Assembly: GCA_030691505.1 (NCBI GenBank)
Contig: JAUYEG010000014.1
Span: 1 to 64,000 of the forward strand
Source: Bacillota bacterium
GTDB lineage: Bacteria > Bacillota > Sulfobacillia > JAUYEG01
Reading direction: 5' to 3'
Length of the DNA stretch: 64,000 nt
Made by a program: the position numbers and the translations under genes
Shown: piece after piece, positions 25,992 to 34,610 of the stretch
Layout of the letters: each line of letters opens with the position of its first letter
How positions within the stretch are numbered: position 1 is the stretch's first letter
The notes under the pieces: generated by a model
Told to the model about the DNA's origin: nothing
Seen by the model: only the letters and a program-made list of their open reading frames with translations
Databases searched by the model: none

Positions 25992-26261
25992 ATGCGTAGA
26001 TCCCGTGCGATCCTGGCCGTGTTGGTATCCGCGCTGCTCATCATACTCCCGACTGCGGCACTGGCCGCGGAACGCACCGTGCAGACGCCTGCGCTTAACC
26101 TCAGCATCCAAAATCACACAGATGGCTACAAGGTGATACTCGACGTGGATCCGATGGGCATGCTCCGGGCCAAGACCGGCCGCGAGACATATTCCTTCAC
26201 GCCGGTGGACAACGGAAAGGCCAAAGTGACCGTCGATCCCATCTTCGTGGTTGGCAGCTGA
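25992..26261 (+). CDS. Small secreted protein (89 aa), unknown function
   Basis: The start ATG 25992 is fixed by a very strong TAAGGAGGTGCGCC. The product opens with a textbook signal peptide (MRRSRAILAVLVSALLIIL, cut after ALA) and leaves a mature chain of about 60 residues that looks like a single small beta domain (LNLSIQNHTDGYKVILDVDP; GRETYSFTPVDNGKAKVTV). No Cys in the mature part. It directly precedes a cupin/HD-GYP protein and may be cotranscribed with it. No family recognised. Confidence 0.65.
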   Translation: MRRSRAILAVLVSALLIILPTAALAAERTVQTPALNLSIQNHTDGYKVILDVDPMGMLRAKTGRETYSFTPVDNGKAKVTVDPIFVVGS

Positions 26262-26337
26262 GGTCATAAAAGGACCAATAAACAACGAAAATTGTCTATG
26301 TCGGAACCTGTTGACGTTGGGAGCCTCCAGCCAGCCA

Positions 26338-27291
26338 ATGCACATCACCGGACTTTCTATCCTCGGTCCCGGCGAGGCACTTGACCGGGCGGAAAAGAAG
26401 AGCACGGAGCTGCTGCTCTTGGCCAAGAGCGGCGGGGTGGAGTTGATGCACCAGACGATCCGTGCGGGCTCTCTCTTCGGGCTGTCGCCGGCCGGCGACG
26501 GAGTAGCGGAGTTTATCTACATACTCAGCGGCGAGTGCCTGCTGCAGAACGGCAACGGGGCGCCCCAGCAAACGCTGGGGCCTTCGACTTGTGTGGCGTC
26601 AATGGGGCTCGCCGAGAACGTGTATTTCAAGGCGGTCTCTGAGATCACCCTCATCTACGTGTCAACTCAGCCCGTTTTCTCGTACCTGAGCGACCAGATC
26701 GCGGAGCTGGTCAACATCGCGCAGGGAGTTGAGGAAAAGGACCACTACACCGCGCAGCACTGTGAAAGACTTCAGAGGTATTCAACCCTTGTCGGAGAGC
26801 GTCTTGGGCTGCCTCCCCACCGCATGGAGCACCTGATCCATGCCGCTCTCCTGCACGATGTGGGCAAGGCAGGAATACCGGCGCATACGCTGGGCAAGCC
26901 CGGGCCGCTCACCGAGGAGGAGCTCAGGCAAGTCAGGAAGCACTCCGAGATTGGCGCGGAAATGGTGGCCCGGACCTACCTTAAGGATGTGGCCCGAATC
27001 ATAGCGCAGCATCACGAACGGTACGACGGCCTGGGCTACCCCGCGAGGATCGCCTGGCCCGAGTTCACCCTTGAGGCGGCCATAATCGGCTGTGTGGATG
27101 CCTACGATGCGATGACCACCGACCGCCCGTACCGGCGGGCGATGCCGCCGGAAGAGGCCGTTGCCAGGCTCAAGGCGGAAAAGGGCAAGCAGTTTCATCC
27201 GCACGTGGTCGATGTCCTCGTCGCCGTGCTGCGTCAAGAGGGCCTGATACGGGTACCTGCCCGCAGGGCGGCCGGCCGCAATCGCTCCTAG
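26338..27291 (+). CDS. Cupin-like sensor fused to an HD-GYP domain (probable c-di-GMP phosphodiesterase)
   Basis: About 317 residues from ATG 26338; the open frame reaches back to a TTG at 26251 overlapping the preceding gene, and the true start is uncertain. Residues 1-120 resemble a cupin beta-barrel (ELMHQTIRAGSLFG; FIYILSGECLLQNG). The rest is a complete HD-GYP domain: HCERLQRYSTLVGERLGL, LLHDVGKAGIP (HD), ARIIAQHHERYDGLGYP (the HHE and GYP elements) and DAYDAMTTDRPYRRAMPPEEA. Members hydrolyse cyclic di-GMP; the cupin may sense a ligand. No receiver domain is present. Next gene is a response regulator, 84 bases downstream. Confidence 0.85.
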   Translation: MHITGLSILGPGEALDRAEKKSTELLLLAKSGGVELMHQTIRAGSLFGLSPAGDGVAEFIYILSGECLLQNGNGAPQQTLGPSTCVASMGLAENVYFKAVSEITLIYVSTQPVFSYLSDQIAELVNIAQGVEEKDHYTAQHCERLQRYSTLVGERLGLPPHRMEHLIHAALLHDVGKAGIPAHTLGKPGPLTEEELRQVRKHSEIGAEMVARTYLKDVARIIAQHHERYDGLGYPARIAWPEFTLEAAIIGCVDAYDAMTTDRPYRRAMPPEEAVARLKAEKGKQFHPHVVDVLVAVLRQEGLIRVPARRAAGRNRS

Positions 27292-27375
27292 CGCTACTCC
27301 CCTCGATCAGCCTGCCTAGCCCACCAAGGCAACTCGGCCGTTTCCGGAGAAACTTCCCTCAGGTGGTGAGCCTTC

Positions 27376-28104
27376 TTGGACAAGGTCCGCGTTTTGCTCG
27401 TTGACGATGAGCCTTCCCTGCTCAAGGGAGTCAAGCTAAGCCTGGAGCTCGAGGGGTACGAGGTACTGACTGCAGCTGACGGGAACCAGGCCCTGACTGT
27501 GTTCTCTGCCTCCGATCCGGACCTGATCGTGCTCGACCTGATGTTGCCGGGAGTGGACGGCCTGACCGTCTGCCGGCGGATCCGCGAGACATCCACCACG
27601 CCGATCATCATGTTGACGGCCAAGGCCGACGATGTTGACAAGGTGGTAGGCCTCGAAGTCGGCGCCGACGATTATCTGACCAAGCCTTTCAACACACGCG
27701 AATTGGTCGCAAGGGTGCGCGCTGTCCTGCGCCGCGTCCAATTTGACCGCCAGGCGGCGGCCGGCGCCGGCGAGGAGCATGTTCTGGTGCTCGGCGATCT
27801 CACCATTGATGTACACCGGCGCCGCGTCCAGCGCGGGGACAGGCCGTTTGACCTCACCCCGACCGAATTCGACCTGCTCGCCCATCTTGCGGCCCATCCT
27901 GGCCGCGTTTTCTCCCGCGAGGAGCTCCTGCGAAACGTGTGGGGCTACGAGTACTTCGGCGATGATCGCACGGTGGACGTACACGTCAGCCGGCTGCGGG
28001 ACAAGATCGAACCGGACGCCCAGAGCCCGGTCTATGTCCTCACGAGTTGGGGAAAGGGCTACTATGCCGCCGAGTCCGGGCCCCAGTCCAGGCCGCGCCG
28101 ATGA
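27376..28104 (+). CDS. OmpR/PhoB-family response regulator
   Basis: 242 residues, TTG start at 27376 after AGGTGGTGAG. Receiver domain: acidic pair D10/D11, phospho-acceptor D54 in VLDLMLPG, T81 and K103 (LTKPF). The winged-helix Trans_reg_C output domain ends with the DDRTVDVHVSRLRDKIE and VLTSWGKGYY signature. It is followed in an ATGA overlap by its sensor kinase, so the pair acts as a two-component system. Similar to PhoP/WalR-type regulators of envelope or phosphate responses; the actual signal is unknown. Confidence 0.93.
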   Translation: MDKVRVLLVDDEPSLLKGVKLSLELEGYEVLTAADGNQALTVFSASDPDLIVLDLMLPGVDGLTVCRRIRETSTTPIIMLTAKADDVDKVVGLEVGADDYLTKPFNTRELVARVRAVLRRVQFDRQAAAGAGEEHVLVLGDLTIDVHRRRVQRGDRPFDLTPTEFDLLAHLAAHPGRVFSREELLRNVWGYEYFGDDRTVDVHVSRLRDKIEPDAQSPVYVLTSWGKGYYAAESGPQSRPRR

Positions 28105-29516
28105 AACTGCTGAGCCGCCTGCTGGTGCTGGTGATCGGGGTCGTGATCCTCGTCCTCGCACTGGTAGGTGTGCTCGTCATCAGCTCGCTGGAGAGCTACT
28201 ACCTGCGCGAACGGCAGGTGACCTATTTCTCTCAAGCAAGCGTCGTCGGCGGCCTGGCCCTTGAGACGTTGCGCGAAGGCCCCCCGGACAGCATCGGGTC
28301 GGTGCGCCTCGGGCAGATCGCGGGTGACTACGGGAGGCAGTTGGGCCTGCGGGTTCTGATTCTTGATCCGGGCGGGGTCGTGCTTGCCGATAGCTTCGCC
28401 GACCCGCGTCTGCTCGGCTCGACGCTGCGTCACCCTGAAGTGCTGAGCGCGCTGGGCGGCCAGGCAACCGCGGCGCAGCACTATCTGCAGGACGCGGGAT
28501 GGGTGATGTATGCCACGAGCCCGGTTTTCGTCGCGCGCCGCGTGGTAGGGGCCGTTCTCGTTTCCGCCTCGATTGACGATGTCTACCGTGCGCTGATCGA
28601 AATTGCCCGGCGGCTGGCCTACGTGGGCGGGCTTTCGCTGGTTGTCGCCTTTATGGTCAGCTACGTGCTCGCCCGCAGCCTGACGCGGCCCATCGCCGGC
28701 CTGGGCGATGCGGCCCGCCGCATGGCCCAGGGGGATTTCGGAGTGCGGGTGCCGGCCGGCGGCGCGAGCGAGCTCGCCAGGGTGGGCAGGGATTTCAACA
28801 CCATGGCGGAGCGCCTCGACCGCCTGGAGGAGGCGCGACGGACCTTCGTCGCGGATGCCTCGCACGAACTCCGGACGCCGCTGTCCGCCCTCAAGGCGCT
28901 GATCGAACCCCTCATCGGCGAACACAGCGACCGCGTTGGGGAGTCCGTCCGCACCGAGTTTCTCCGGGACATGGCGGCGGAAGTCGACCGGCTGGACCGC
29001 CTGGCGGGCGACCTGCTCGACCTGGCCCGGCTCGACGAGTCCGGGCGGCTGAAACGCGTGCGAGTCAACCCGTCAACCCTCGCGCGCGAGGTCGGCGAAC
29101 GGATGGCGCCGCTGGCGCTCAAGGCCGGCGTGGCTCTTGAGGTTCTCGATCTGGGCGCGCCGGCCGTCGAGGTGGACGAGCTGCGGCTGGGCCAGGCGCT
29201 GCAAAATCTGGTCGACAACGCGCTCAAGTTTACCCCGCCTGGGGGCCGCGTGACGATTGCCGCCCGAGCGGAGCGTGGCAGTGCGATTATCGAGGTCAGC
29301 GACACCGGAATCGGAATCCCGGCCGAGGAGATTGCGCATCTCTTTGAGCGTTTTTACCGCGTTGACCCGGCGCGCACACGCGAGCGCGGAGGAACTGGCC
29401 TTGGTCTGGCCATCGCCAGACGGATCGTGGAACTGCACGGGGGCCGGATCGAGGTTGAAAGTCACCCCGGCCAGGGGAGCACGTTTCGGATAAAGCTGGC
29501 TGAGCCGGGAATGTAG
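28101..29516 (+). CDS. Membrane sensor histidine kinase
   Basis: 471 residues; ATG 28101 overlaps the regulator stop by four bases, which fixes the start. Layout: membrane segment 1 (about 6-30, LLVLVIGVVILVLALVGVLV), an extracytoplasmic sensor of about 140 residues, membrane segment 2 (about 170-192), HAMP (ARSLTRPIAGLGDAARRMA), HisKA with H255 in DASHELRTPLSALKAL, and HATPase with N (LVDNALKFTPPGG), G1 (SDTGIGIPAEEI) and G2 (RGGTGLGLAIARRIV) boxes. Orthodox PhoR/WalK-like kinase. A hairpin follows the stop codon. Confidence 0.93.
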   Translation: MKLLSRLLVLVIGVVILVLALVGVLVISSLESYYLRERQVTYFSQASVVGGLALETLREGPPDSIGSVRLGQIAGDYGRQLGLRVLILDPGGVVLADSFADPRLLGSTLRHPEVLSALGGQATAAQHYLQDAGWVMYATSPVFVARRVVGAVLVSASIDDVYRALIEIARRLAYVGGLSLVVAFMVSYVLARSLTRPIAGLGDAARRMAQGDFGVRVPAGGASELARVGRDFNTMAERLDRLEEARRTFVADASHELRTPLSALKALIEPLIGEHSDRVGESVRTEFLRDMAAEVDRLDRLAGDLLDLARLDESGRLKRVRVNPSTLAREVGERMAPLALKAGVALEVLDLGAPAVEVDELRLGQALQNLVDNALKFTPPGGRVTIAARAERGSAIIEVSDTGIGIPAEEIAHLFERFYRVDPARTRERGGTGLGLAIARRIVELHGGRIEVESHPGQGSTFRIKLAEPGM

Positions 29517-29520
29517 AGGG

Positions 29521-29540
29521 GCCCGCTACGAGCGGGCTTC
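29521..29540 (+). terminator. Hairpin after the sensor kinase gene
   Basis: GCCCGCT-ACG-AGCGGGC is a perfect 7-bp stem with a 3-base loop, followed by TTCGCT. It lies five bases after the kinase stop codon and before a convergent gene. Stem strong, U-tract poor. Confidence 0.5.
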
Positions 29541-29563
29541 GCTACAACTGCCAGTGCGGTCGC

Positions 29564-29926
29564 CTATCGTTGGTGCCCGGTCGCCACAGCGGGCAGGAGA
29601 ACCTCTACCTCAGCCGGCTTGCGGACGACGATCCTGCGCACTCCAGGCCAGAGACGCAATGCGCCGTACACCGCCGGGACGTCGCGATGCAAGTTGGTCG
29701 ACAGCACAACAAACGGCTTTGTCGACTCCACCAGCAGGCCCAGGTCACGCGTCAAGCAGTCCAGCACCTCTGAGCTGAGCGGTCCCTCGTAGTCGATCTC
29801 GATGGTTCCCACAACAGCCACCTCCAGTTCTATGCCGCCGTTGTCGCGCCTCTTGGTCCTCACTAACCGAGTGTAACCCCAGTCCTCATGGAAGTCAATG
29901 CCCGCCTTCAAGATGTATGAGGTCAA
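29564..29926 (-). CDS. Hypothetical protein (120 aa)
   Basis: Starts at TTG 29926, the only in-frame start after an upstream stop, without a visible ribosome binding site. The sequence looks like a globular alpha/beta protein (GIELEVAVVGTIEIDYEGPL; LVESTKPFVVLSTNLHRDVP; VRRIVVRKPAEVEVLLP) with hydrophobic strands and no membrane segment. It might be a STAS-like or similar small domain, but I do not recognise a family. It is convergent with the kinase gene. The 224 bases between it and the GerMN gene hold no clear promoter. Confidence 0.45.
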   Translation of the reverse strand: MTSYILKAGIDFHEDWGYTRLVRTKRRDNGGIELEVAVVGTIEIDYEGPLSSEVLDCLTRDLGLLVESTKPFVVLSTNLHRDVPAVYGALRLWPGVRRIVVRKPAEVEVLLPAVATGHQR

Positions 29927-30150
29927 CTGTCATAACATAGAGCATGCGCGCTCGGCGGAGCCTTGGGTCCTGCGGGCACAAGGCTGTATGACGTGCGAGA
30001 GGCCGGAATGTTCCCGCCCGCTGGCCGATTGTAGCCGCAGGTTTCGCCAATCCGTCCTGTAACAAATCTGTAAGCAGCCGCAACGTCCAGGCAAAAACCG
30101 CGTGGTACGCTTAAGGAGCAGGTAAAAAGGGGATGGGTGGGAGCTTCGCG

Positions 30151-30756
30151 GTGAAGAGCAGGCACGGTCGACGCACGACATCGATGAGTTACGGTGTTTT
30201 TGTCTTGACGGCGGCGCTGTTGCTTTCGCTGGTGAGCGGCTGTGTCCTCGCCGGCGGTGTGTCCTCGCTGTTCAGAAGGCCGGCGCCCGGGTTGCCCGGC
30301 GACGGGCTCGGTCCGATAACCCCCAATCCGGACGGGACGCCGGTCAAGCTCACGCTATACTTTGGAGACACCCAGGCGCTGAGCCTGATGCGTGAGGAAC
30401 GCACCGTTGTCCAGCGCGGCGAAAGCGCGGAGGAGCTTGCCGTCTGGGAACTCATCAAGGGACCGGCTCAGGAGGGCCACGTCCGGACCGTGCCCAAAGA
30501 GACGAGGCTCCTTTCGTTGCAGGTGGTGGAGGGGATCGCCTACGTCAACTTCGCCCGCGAGATCCAGACCAGGCATCCCGGCGGTACTACCGGTGAGATG
30601 TTCACGGTCCAGGCGATCGTCAATACCCTGATTGACAACAACCCGCAGATCAAGAAGGTCCAGTTTCTGCTGGAAGGCAAGGTTGAGGACTCGATTTGGG
30701 GTCACGGGATCACCTCGGAGCCCATCGGCCCCGTCAGGGACATGATTGCCAAGTAG
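30151..30756 (+). CDS. GerMN-domain lipoprotein
   Basis: About 201 residues. GTG 30151 has GGGTGGGAG eight to nine bases upstream and is preferred; ATG 30133 sits directly against AAAAAGGGG, too close for initiation. The N-terminal hydrophobic stretch ends in a lipobox (LLLSLVSGC), so the protein is probably anchored outside the membrane. Residues about 60-190 form a GerMN domain (VKLTLYFGDTQALSLMREER, ELAVWELIKGPAQEGHVRTVP, VEGIAYVNFAREIQ, TVQAIVNTLI, VQFLLEGK). GerM of Bacillus acts in sporulation and germination; single-domain relatives also occur in non-spore-formers. Confidence 0.88.
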   Translation: MKSRHGRRTTSMSYGVFVLTAALLLSLVSGCVLAGGVSSLFRRPAPGLPGDGLGPITPNPDGTPVKLTLYFGDTQALSLMREERTVVQRGESAEELAVWELIKGPAQEGHVRTVPKETRLLSLQVVEGIAYVNFAREIQTRHPGGTTGEMFTVQAIVNTLIDNNPQIKKVQFLLEGKVEDSIWGHGITSEPIGPVRDMIAK

Positions 30757-30858
30757 TCTTGCGGTGCCGCTTGACGCGCAGCGTAACTGCGTGCGTGTTA
30801 GAACCAGTGCCTAAGACAAGTGAATACCCCTCCCAGGGACGAAATACCGGGCACCGCA

Positions 30859-30890
30859 GCGGGGCAGTAAAGAATGCCCCGCCTTTTCTT
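30859..30890 (+). terminator. Rho-independent terminator after the GerMN gene
   Basis: GCGGGGCA (30859-30866) pairs with TGCCCCGC (30875-30882) around GTAAAGAA, followed by CTTTTCTT. It ends against the stop codon of the convergent aldo/keto reductase gene. Confidence 0.85.
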
Positions 30891-31707
30891 ATCCGTGCGG
30901 GCTTCTGACGGTCTGCAGCAAGGCCAGGTCCGCCCGCGCCTCGTCGAGATCGTGAAATCCGATGTTGAAGGCATCCGCCACGCCGGACGTGAAGGCAAAG
31001 CGGAGCGCCTTTTCGACTTCAGCCGGGCCTGTCGCGAGCTGGCCGTGAGCCAGGAGCTTGATTATGTAGACGCCCTTGCCCGCCTCCCGTGCGTGCACCA
31101 GCGCGGCCCGCATCTCCTCCTGACTTCCCTCGTCAAACCACAGGCCGCAGGAGTTGTAGGTTGCGCAGATCACGTCGATCTCGGGAACCATGGAGGCTGC
31201 CCGGACAACCGACGGCGAGTGGGTGGACAATCCGATCGCCCGCGTCAAGCCCGCGTCGCGTGCGGCGACGAAGCCGGGCAAAGCCCTCAGGCGGTCCCGC
31301 AGCGTCCCCGGCTTGACGATGTGCACGAAGGCGAGATCGAGGTAATCCGTGCCCAGGTCGGCTGCCAGGGCCGCTATCGCCTCCCGGGCAGCGCCTGGGT
31401 CGGCGGCTTGGGTTTTGCTGGCCACCTGAACTTCGTGCCGGCACACCGCCCGGAGCCCCTCACGAACGTGAGGATGGCTTCCGTACGGCGGCGCGGTATC
31501 CCAGAAGGTCAGGCCCAGCTCTTCGGCGGCCCGCACCAGCAGCCGGCCACCCTCCGGGGGTGTTCTGTCGACGATGAACTCTGTCCCGAAAATGAGTTCC
31601 GGGGCATCCAGCCGCGCCGGCCGGCCCAACCTCACCCGTCGTGCGTGGAGGCGCCCGGCTTCCGGGCTCTGAGCTTGAGCATGCGCGTCCTGACCGTCTC
31701 GAACCAT
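30889..31707 (-). CDS. Aldo/keto reductase family protein
   Basis: 272 residues from ATG 31707, which follows GGTGGGGGGGCTCC; the frame can be extended 13 codons. A TIM-barrel NADPH oxidoreductase: LIFGTEFI, the catalytic Asp/Tyr strand FWDTAPPYGSHPHVREGL, Lys in EVQVASKTQ, and the His strand YLDLAFVHIV, with ATYNSCGLWFDEGSQEEM later. The C-terminal NADPH-binding part ends early (VADAFNIGFHDLDEARADL), which fits the shorter bacterial AKRs related to 4Fe-4S-containing homologues but without their Cys motif. Substrate unknown. Converges with the GerMN gene. Confidence 0.88.
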   Translation of the reverse strand: MVRDGQDAHAQAQSPEAGRLHARRVRLGRPARLDAPELIFGTEFIVDRTPPEGGRLLVRAAEELGLTFWDTAPPYGSHPHVREGLRAVCRHEVQVASKTQAADPGAAREAIAALAADLGTDYLDLAFVHIVKPGTLRDRLRALPGFVAARDAGLTRAIGLSTHSPSVVRAASMVPEIDVICATYNSCGLWFDEGSQEEMRAALVHAREAGKGVYIIKLLAHGQLATGPAEVEKALRFAFTSGVADAFNIGFHDLDEARADLALLQTVRSPHG

Positions 31708-31881
31708 CCTGGAGCCCCCCCACCGGAAAGCCATTTGGTGCAGCACGGGCCTGGCACCTGCTTGAGCTGACGTAGCAGGGTTGCCCGGCCCGGAGGAGCG
31801 CTTGGGTCAGGCGGAGAACCATGTCTAGATACCCACGTATTTGCGGTTTTGTGGGCTCAAACCTGCCTAAGGGGGATGGCG

Positions 31882-33174
31882 ATGGACAAGCGCCGGGCGA
31901 TCGAGCTTCAGAAACGCTATCTTGTGCCGGCAATCGGCACGTATTACGAGGAGCCCCTGGTGGTCAGCCATGGACAGGGGCACTACCTGTACGACATCGA
32001 GGGCCGGGAGTACCTGGACTTCTTCGGCGGCATTCTGACCGTCAGCATCGGCCACGCCGACCCGCGTATCAACGCCCGGATTCACGACCAGGTTGATCGG
32101 GTCGTTCACACGTCCACCCTGTACGTCAATCTCCCTCAGGTCGAGCTAGCAGAGCGGTTAGCCAAGCTGGTCCCGGGTGGGCTGAGCCAGTGGTTCTTTA
32201 CCAACAGCGGCACCGAAGCCAATGAAACGGCGGTGACGTTCGCCCGCGCCCACACCGGGCGGGACGAGGTCATCGCACTCCGGCATTCCTATAGCGGGCG
32301 GTCAACGCTGGCAATGGCCCTCACCGGCCAGTCGGTCTGGAGATTGCCGGGCTCCAACCAGCCGGCGATCAGGCACGCTCACAACCCGTACTGCTATCGT
32401 TGTGCCTTGGGCCAGAAGTATCCGGCGTGCGACCTCCTGTGCGCCCGCGACATCGAGGAAGTCATCAGGACCTCGACGAGCGGCCGTATCGCGGCGTTCA
32501 TCGCCGAGCCGATTCAGGGGGTGGGCGGCTTCATAACCCCGCCGCCGGGGTACTTCCAGACTGCGGTCGAGATAATACGCCGCTACGGAGGCCTTTTCAT
32601 CTGCGATGAGGTGCAGACCGGGTGGGGGCGGACCGGCGGCAAAATGTTCGGCATCGAGCAATGGGATGTGGTCCCTGACCTGATGACATTTGCCAAGGGG
32701 CTGGCAAACGGTCTGCCGATCGGCGCCACGGTGACCACCGAGGAAATCGGGGCGAGCCTGCGCGGGCTGACCATCTCCACGTTTGGCGGAAACCCGCTCA
32801 CGATGGCCGCGGCATCCGCAGTCCTGGACGTAATCGTGGACGAGGGCCTCCCGGCCAAGGCAGTGGTGACCGGCGGTCACCTGCGAGCGGGGCTGGAGGC
32901 TCTCGCGCAGCGGTTCCCTGTGATCGGTGATGTACGTGGTATGGGCCTGATGCAGGGAGTTGAGCTCGTTCGCGACCGTAAGACCAAGGAGCCCGCTCCT
33001 GAGGTGGTCGCCCGGCTGTTTGAGGAAACCCGCCGTCGCGGACTGCTCATCGGCAAGGGCGGCATGTACGGGAACGTGTTGCGGATCACGCCCATGCTCG
33101 ACGTGCAGATCGGTGAGATCGACACCGCGCTTCGGATTCTGACGGAGGCTTTCGAAGCCCTTCCATCGAGCTAG
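31882..33174 (+). CDS. Class III aminotransferase (alanine--glyoxylate aminotransferase 2-like)
   Basis: 430 residues; ATG 31882 is preferred over ATG 31876 because AAGGGGG ends at 31875. Features of the class III family: YDIEGREYLDFFGGILTVSI, FTNSGTEANETAVTFAR, ALRHSYSGRSTLAMALTG, IAEPIQGVGGFITPP, LFICDEVQTGWGRTGG and the PLP-lysine stretch LMTFAKGLANGLPIG. A Cys-containing insert (YCYRCALGQKYPACDLLC) is typical of the AGXT2-like subgroup. Probable amino donors include alanine or beta-amino acids; the reaction is inferred from the family. Followed by a strong palindrome shared with the convergent ytfJ operon. Confidence 0.88.
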   Translation: MDKRRAIELQKRYLVPAIGTYYEEPLVVSHGQGHYLYDIEGREYLDFFGGILTVSIGHADPRINARIHDQVDRVVHTSTLYVNLPQVELAERLAKLVPGGLSQWFFTNSGTEANETAVTFARAHTGRDEVIALRHSYSGRSTLAMALTGQSVWRLPGSNQPAIRHAHNPYCYRCALGQKYPACDLLCARDIEEVIRTSTSGRIAAFIAEPIQGVGGFITPPPGYFQTAVEIIRRYGGLFICDEVQTGWGRTGGKMFGIEQWDVVPDLMTFAKGLANGLPIGATVTTEEIGASLRGLTISTFGGNPLTMAAASAVLDVIVDEGLPAKAVVTGGHLRAGLEALAQRFPVIGDVRGMGLMQGVELVRDRKTKEPAPEVVARLFEETRRRGLLIGKGGMYGNVLRITPMLDVQIGEIDTALRILTEAFEALPSS

Positions 33175-33199
33175 CGTAGCGTAGACCGGGAGTTGCTGT

Positions 33200-33237
33200 A
33201 GAGCCCCGGGCCGGGCGCGCGCCCGGCCCGGGGCTCT
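33200..33237. terminator. 38-base perfect palindrome, probable bidirectional terminator
   Basis: AGAGCCCCGGGCCGGGC (33200-33216) is mirrored exactly by GCCCGGCCCGGGGCTCT (33221-33237) around GCGC, so the whole 38 bases are one perfect palindrome. It sits between the convergent aminotransferase and ytfJ genes, 25 and 15 bases from their stops. Without a U-tract on either strand, it would be a rho-assisted or structural terminator. Confidence 0.65.
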
Positions 33238-33252
33238 GGGCTGTGCCAGCCC

Positions 33253-33663
33253 CTATTCCACCTTGTCGCACTCGCACGACTTGCTCTCCTGAGCCGCCTC
33301 CTGGGTGACTTTGGCCTTGATCTTGTCGCCAAACTTGCTCGCCAGGTTTGGCATGACCTCGACGAGCTTTTCGAGGAAAGAGCCTCTGCGGCCGATAGGC
33401 AACAGCGTCACGTCGTCGCCCTTGATTACGATGAAGCCGATCGGGGTGACGCGGAATCCGGCCCCGATGCCCTCCCCGATGCCTCCCGGCTGGTCCTTGC
33501 CGGCGGTGCCCTCTCCCCCGCCGCCGCCGATGCCGACCATGGCGCTGGTGATCGGTATAAGGGTCACGTTGCCGACTGTGAACGGCTCACCCACAACCGT
33601 CCTGGTGCCTATCATCCGCTCGAATTCGCTCGTCAGTAGTTCCAGCGTGTCGCGGAAACCCAT
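33253..33663 (-). CDS. ytfJ: GerW/YtfJ family sporulation protein
   Basis: 136 residues from ATG 33663, or one codon earlier at GTG 33666; both overlap the stop of the DUF2953 gene and share GGGAGGCTGAGA. The family signature is clear: TRTVVGEPFTVGNVTLIPI, a Gly-rich loop GIGGGGGEG, GAGFRVTPIGFIVIKGDDV and LLPIG. It ends in a Cys-containing tail (SKSCECDKVE). In Bacillus the homologue is needed for germination of spores by certain triggers; here it is the last gene of a sigma-factor operon. Confidence 0.92.
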   Translation of the reverse strand: MGFRDTLELLTSEFERMIGTRTVVGEPFTVGNVTLIPITSAMVGIGGGGGEGTAGKDQPGGIGEGIGAGFRVTPIGFIVIKGDDVTLLPIGRRGSFLEKLVEVMPNLASKFGDKIKAKVTQEAAQESKSCECDKVE

Positions 33664-34610
33664 CACTTCTCAGCCTCCCTTTGATTGCGGGCCCGAGTTC
33701 GTCCGGGCCACCATAGTCTGCGTACATCCCGGCTCAGCGCCAGCCTCAGCCACGGCCGCAGCAGGGCCTGGGCGCTGGTGCGGCCATAGAGCTCGACGTC
33801 GCCGGCGACCACCTCGCGGTCGAAAACGGGCGTAAGCCGTATGTCCAGCCCACGGCGTCCCACCACGGCCGATAGCGGAGGCGAGGTGCGCATCGCGCCA
33901 ACCATGCCCGCCATCATCGCAGTCGCGGCGGGGTCGTCGAGCCCTAGCGTGAGCCGCATGTGGACCGTAAGGCGCAGCCTCGCCCAGGTCTGAGCCAGCG
34001 CTCTTTTAGCCTTGGGCCACAGCCTGCGGATTGTCGCCAGGTCCAGCCGCCTCAGGCGGCGAGCCTGGCCCCGCGCCCGCCGCAACCTTCGTACCCGCCG
34101 TCCGGCGCGAACGCCCTTTTCCCCGTCTTCAGGACGGTCCTTGCCGCGGCTTTCGGCAGAGTCCGGGCCAGTCCGAGCCCGCCCCCCGCCGCCGAGCCTC
34201 CGGCCTAGGAGTCGCACCCCGCGCTGGTCGGCCCTCAGCATGCCGCCAAGCCAGCGCGCACGGAACTCAAGCCGCGCCCACACCTGCGCGGCCTCTCCGG
34301 CCGCTCCGGCCGTGTCCCCCCGGGAATCCCCCAAGGGCTTGCCCGCACTTTCCACGGACGTCAGCAATGCGAGCAGATACTCGTCGGACGGCTCCTGGAC
34401 CTCGCTGGGGGCCTCCGCCCGAAACGCGGCTCTGGCCTGGAACGAGACCGGCGACCACAGGCAGACAGCCAGAGCCAGCAACACCACCAGCAGCAGCCCG
34501 GCGAGCGCACAACCCACGATTGCGAGCAGGAGCAGGACTACCCCAAGGCCAAAGCACCCCTTTCGGTCACGCGGCGGGCGATTGCGGCCGACCTTGCCAG
34601 CAGGGACCAC
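33663..34610 (-). CDS. DUF2953 domain membrane protein
   Basis: The protein has one strong N-terminal membrane segment (GLGVVLLLLAIVGCALAGLL and following) then SPVSFQARAAF, a long Arg/Gly-rich middle, and the conserved C-terminal DUF2953 part (HMRLTLGLDDPAATAMMAGM; LDIRLTPVFDREVVAGDVEL). DUF2953 genes are regularly found directly before ytfJ in spore formers, as here. The open frame extends to 34805, but that would overlap the anti-sigma gene by 268 bases; the start is placed at GTG 34610 as a compromise and is uncertain, since no good ribosome binding site is seen. Confidence 0.78.
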   Translation of the reverse strand: MVPAGKVGRNRPPRDRKGCFGLGVVLLLLAIVGCALAGLLLVVLLALAVCLWSPVSFQARAAFRAEAPSEVQEPSDEYLLALLTSVESAGKPLGDSRGDTAGAAGEAAQVWARLEFRARWLGGMLRADQRGVRLLGRRLGGGGRARTGPDSAESRGKDRPEDGEKGVRAGRRVRRLRRARGQARRLRRLDLATIRRLWPKAKRALAQTWARLRLTVHMRLTLGLDDPAATAMMAGMVGAMRTSPPLSAVVGRRGLDIRLTPVFDREVVAGDVELYGRTSAQALLRPWLRLALSRDVRRLWWPGRTRARNQREAEK

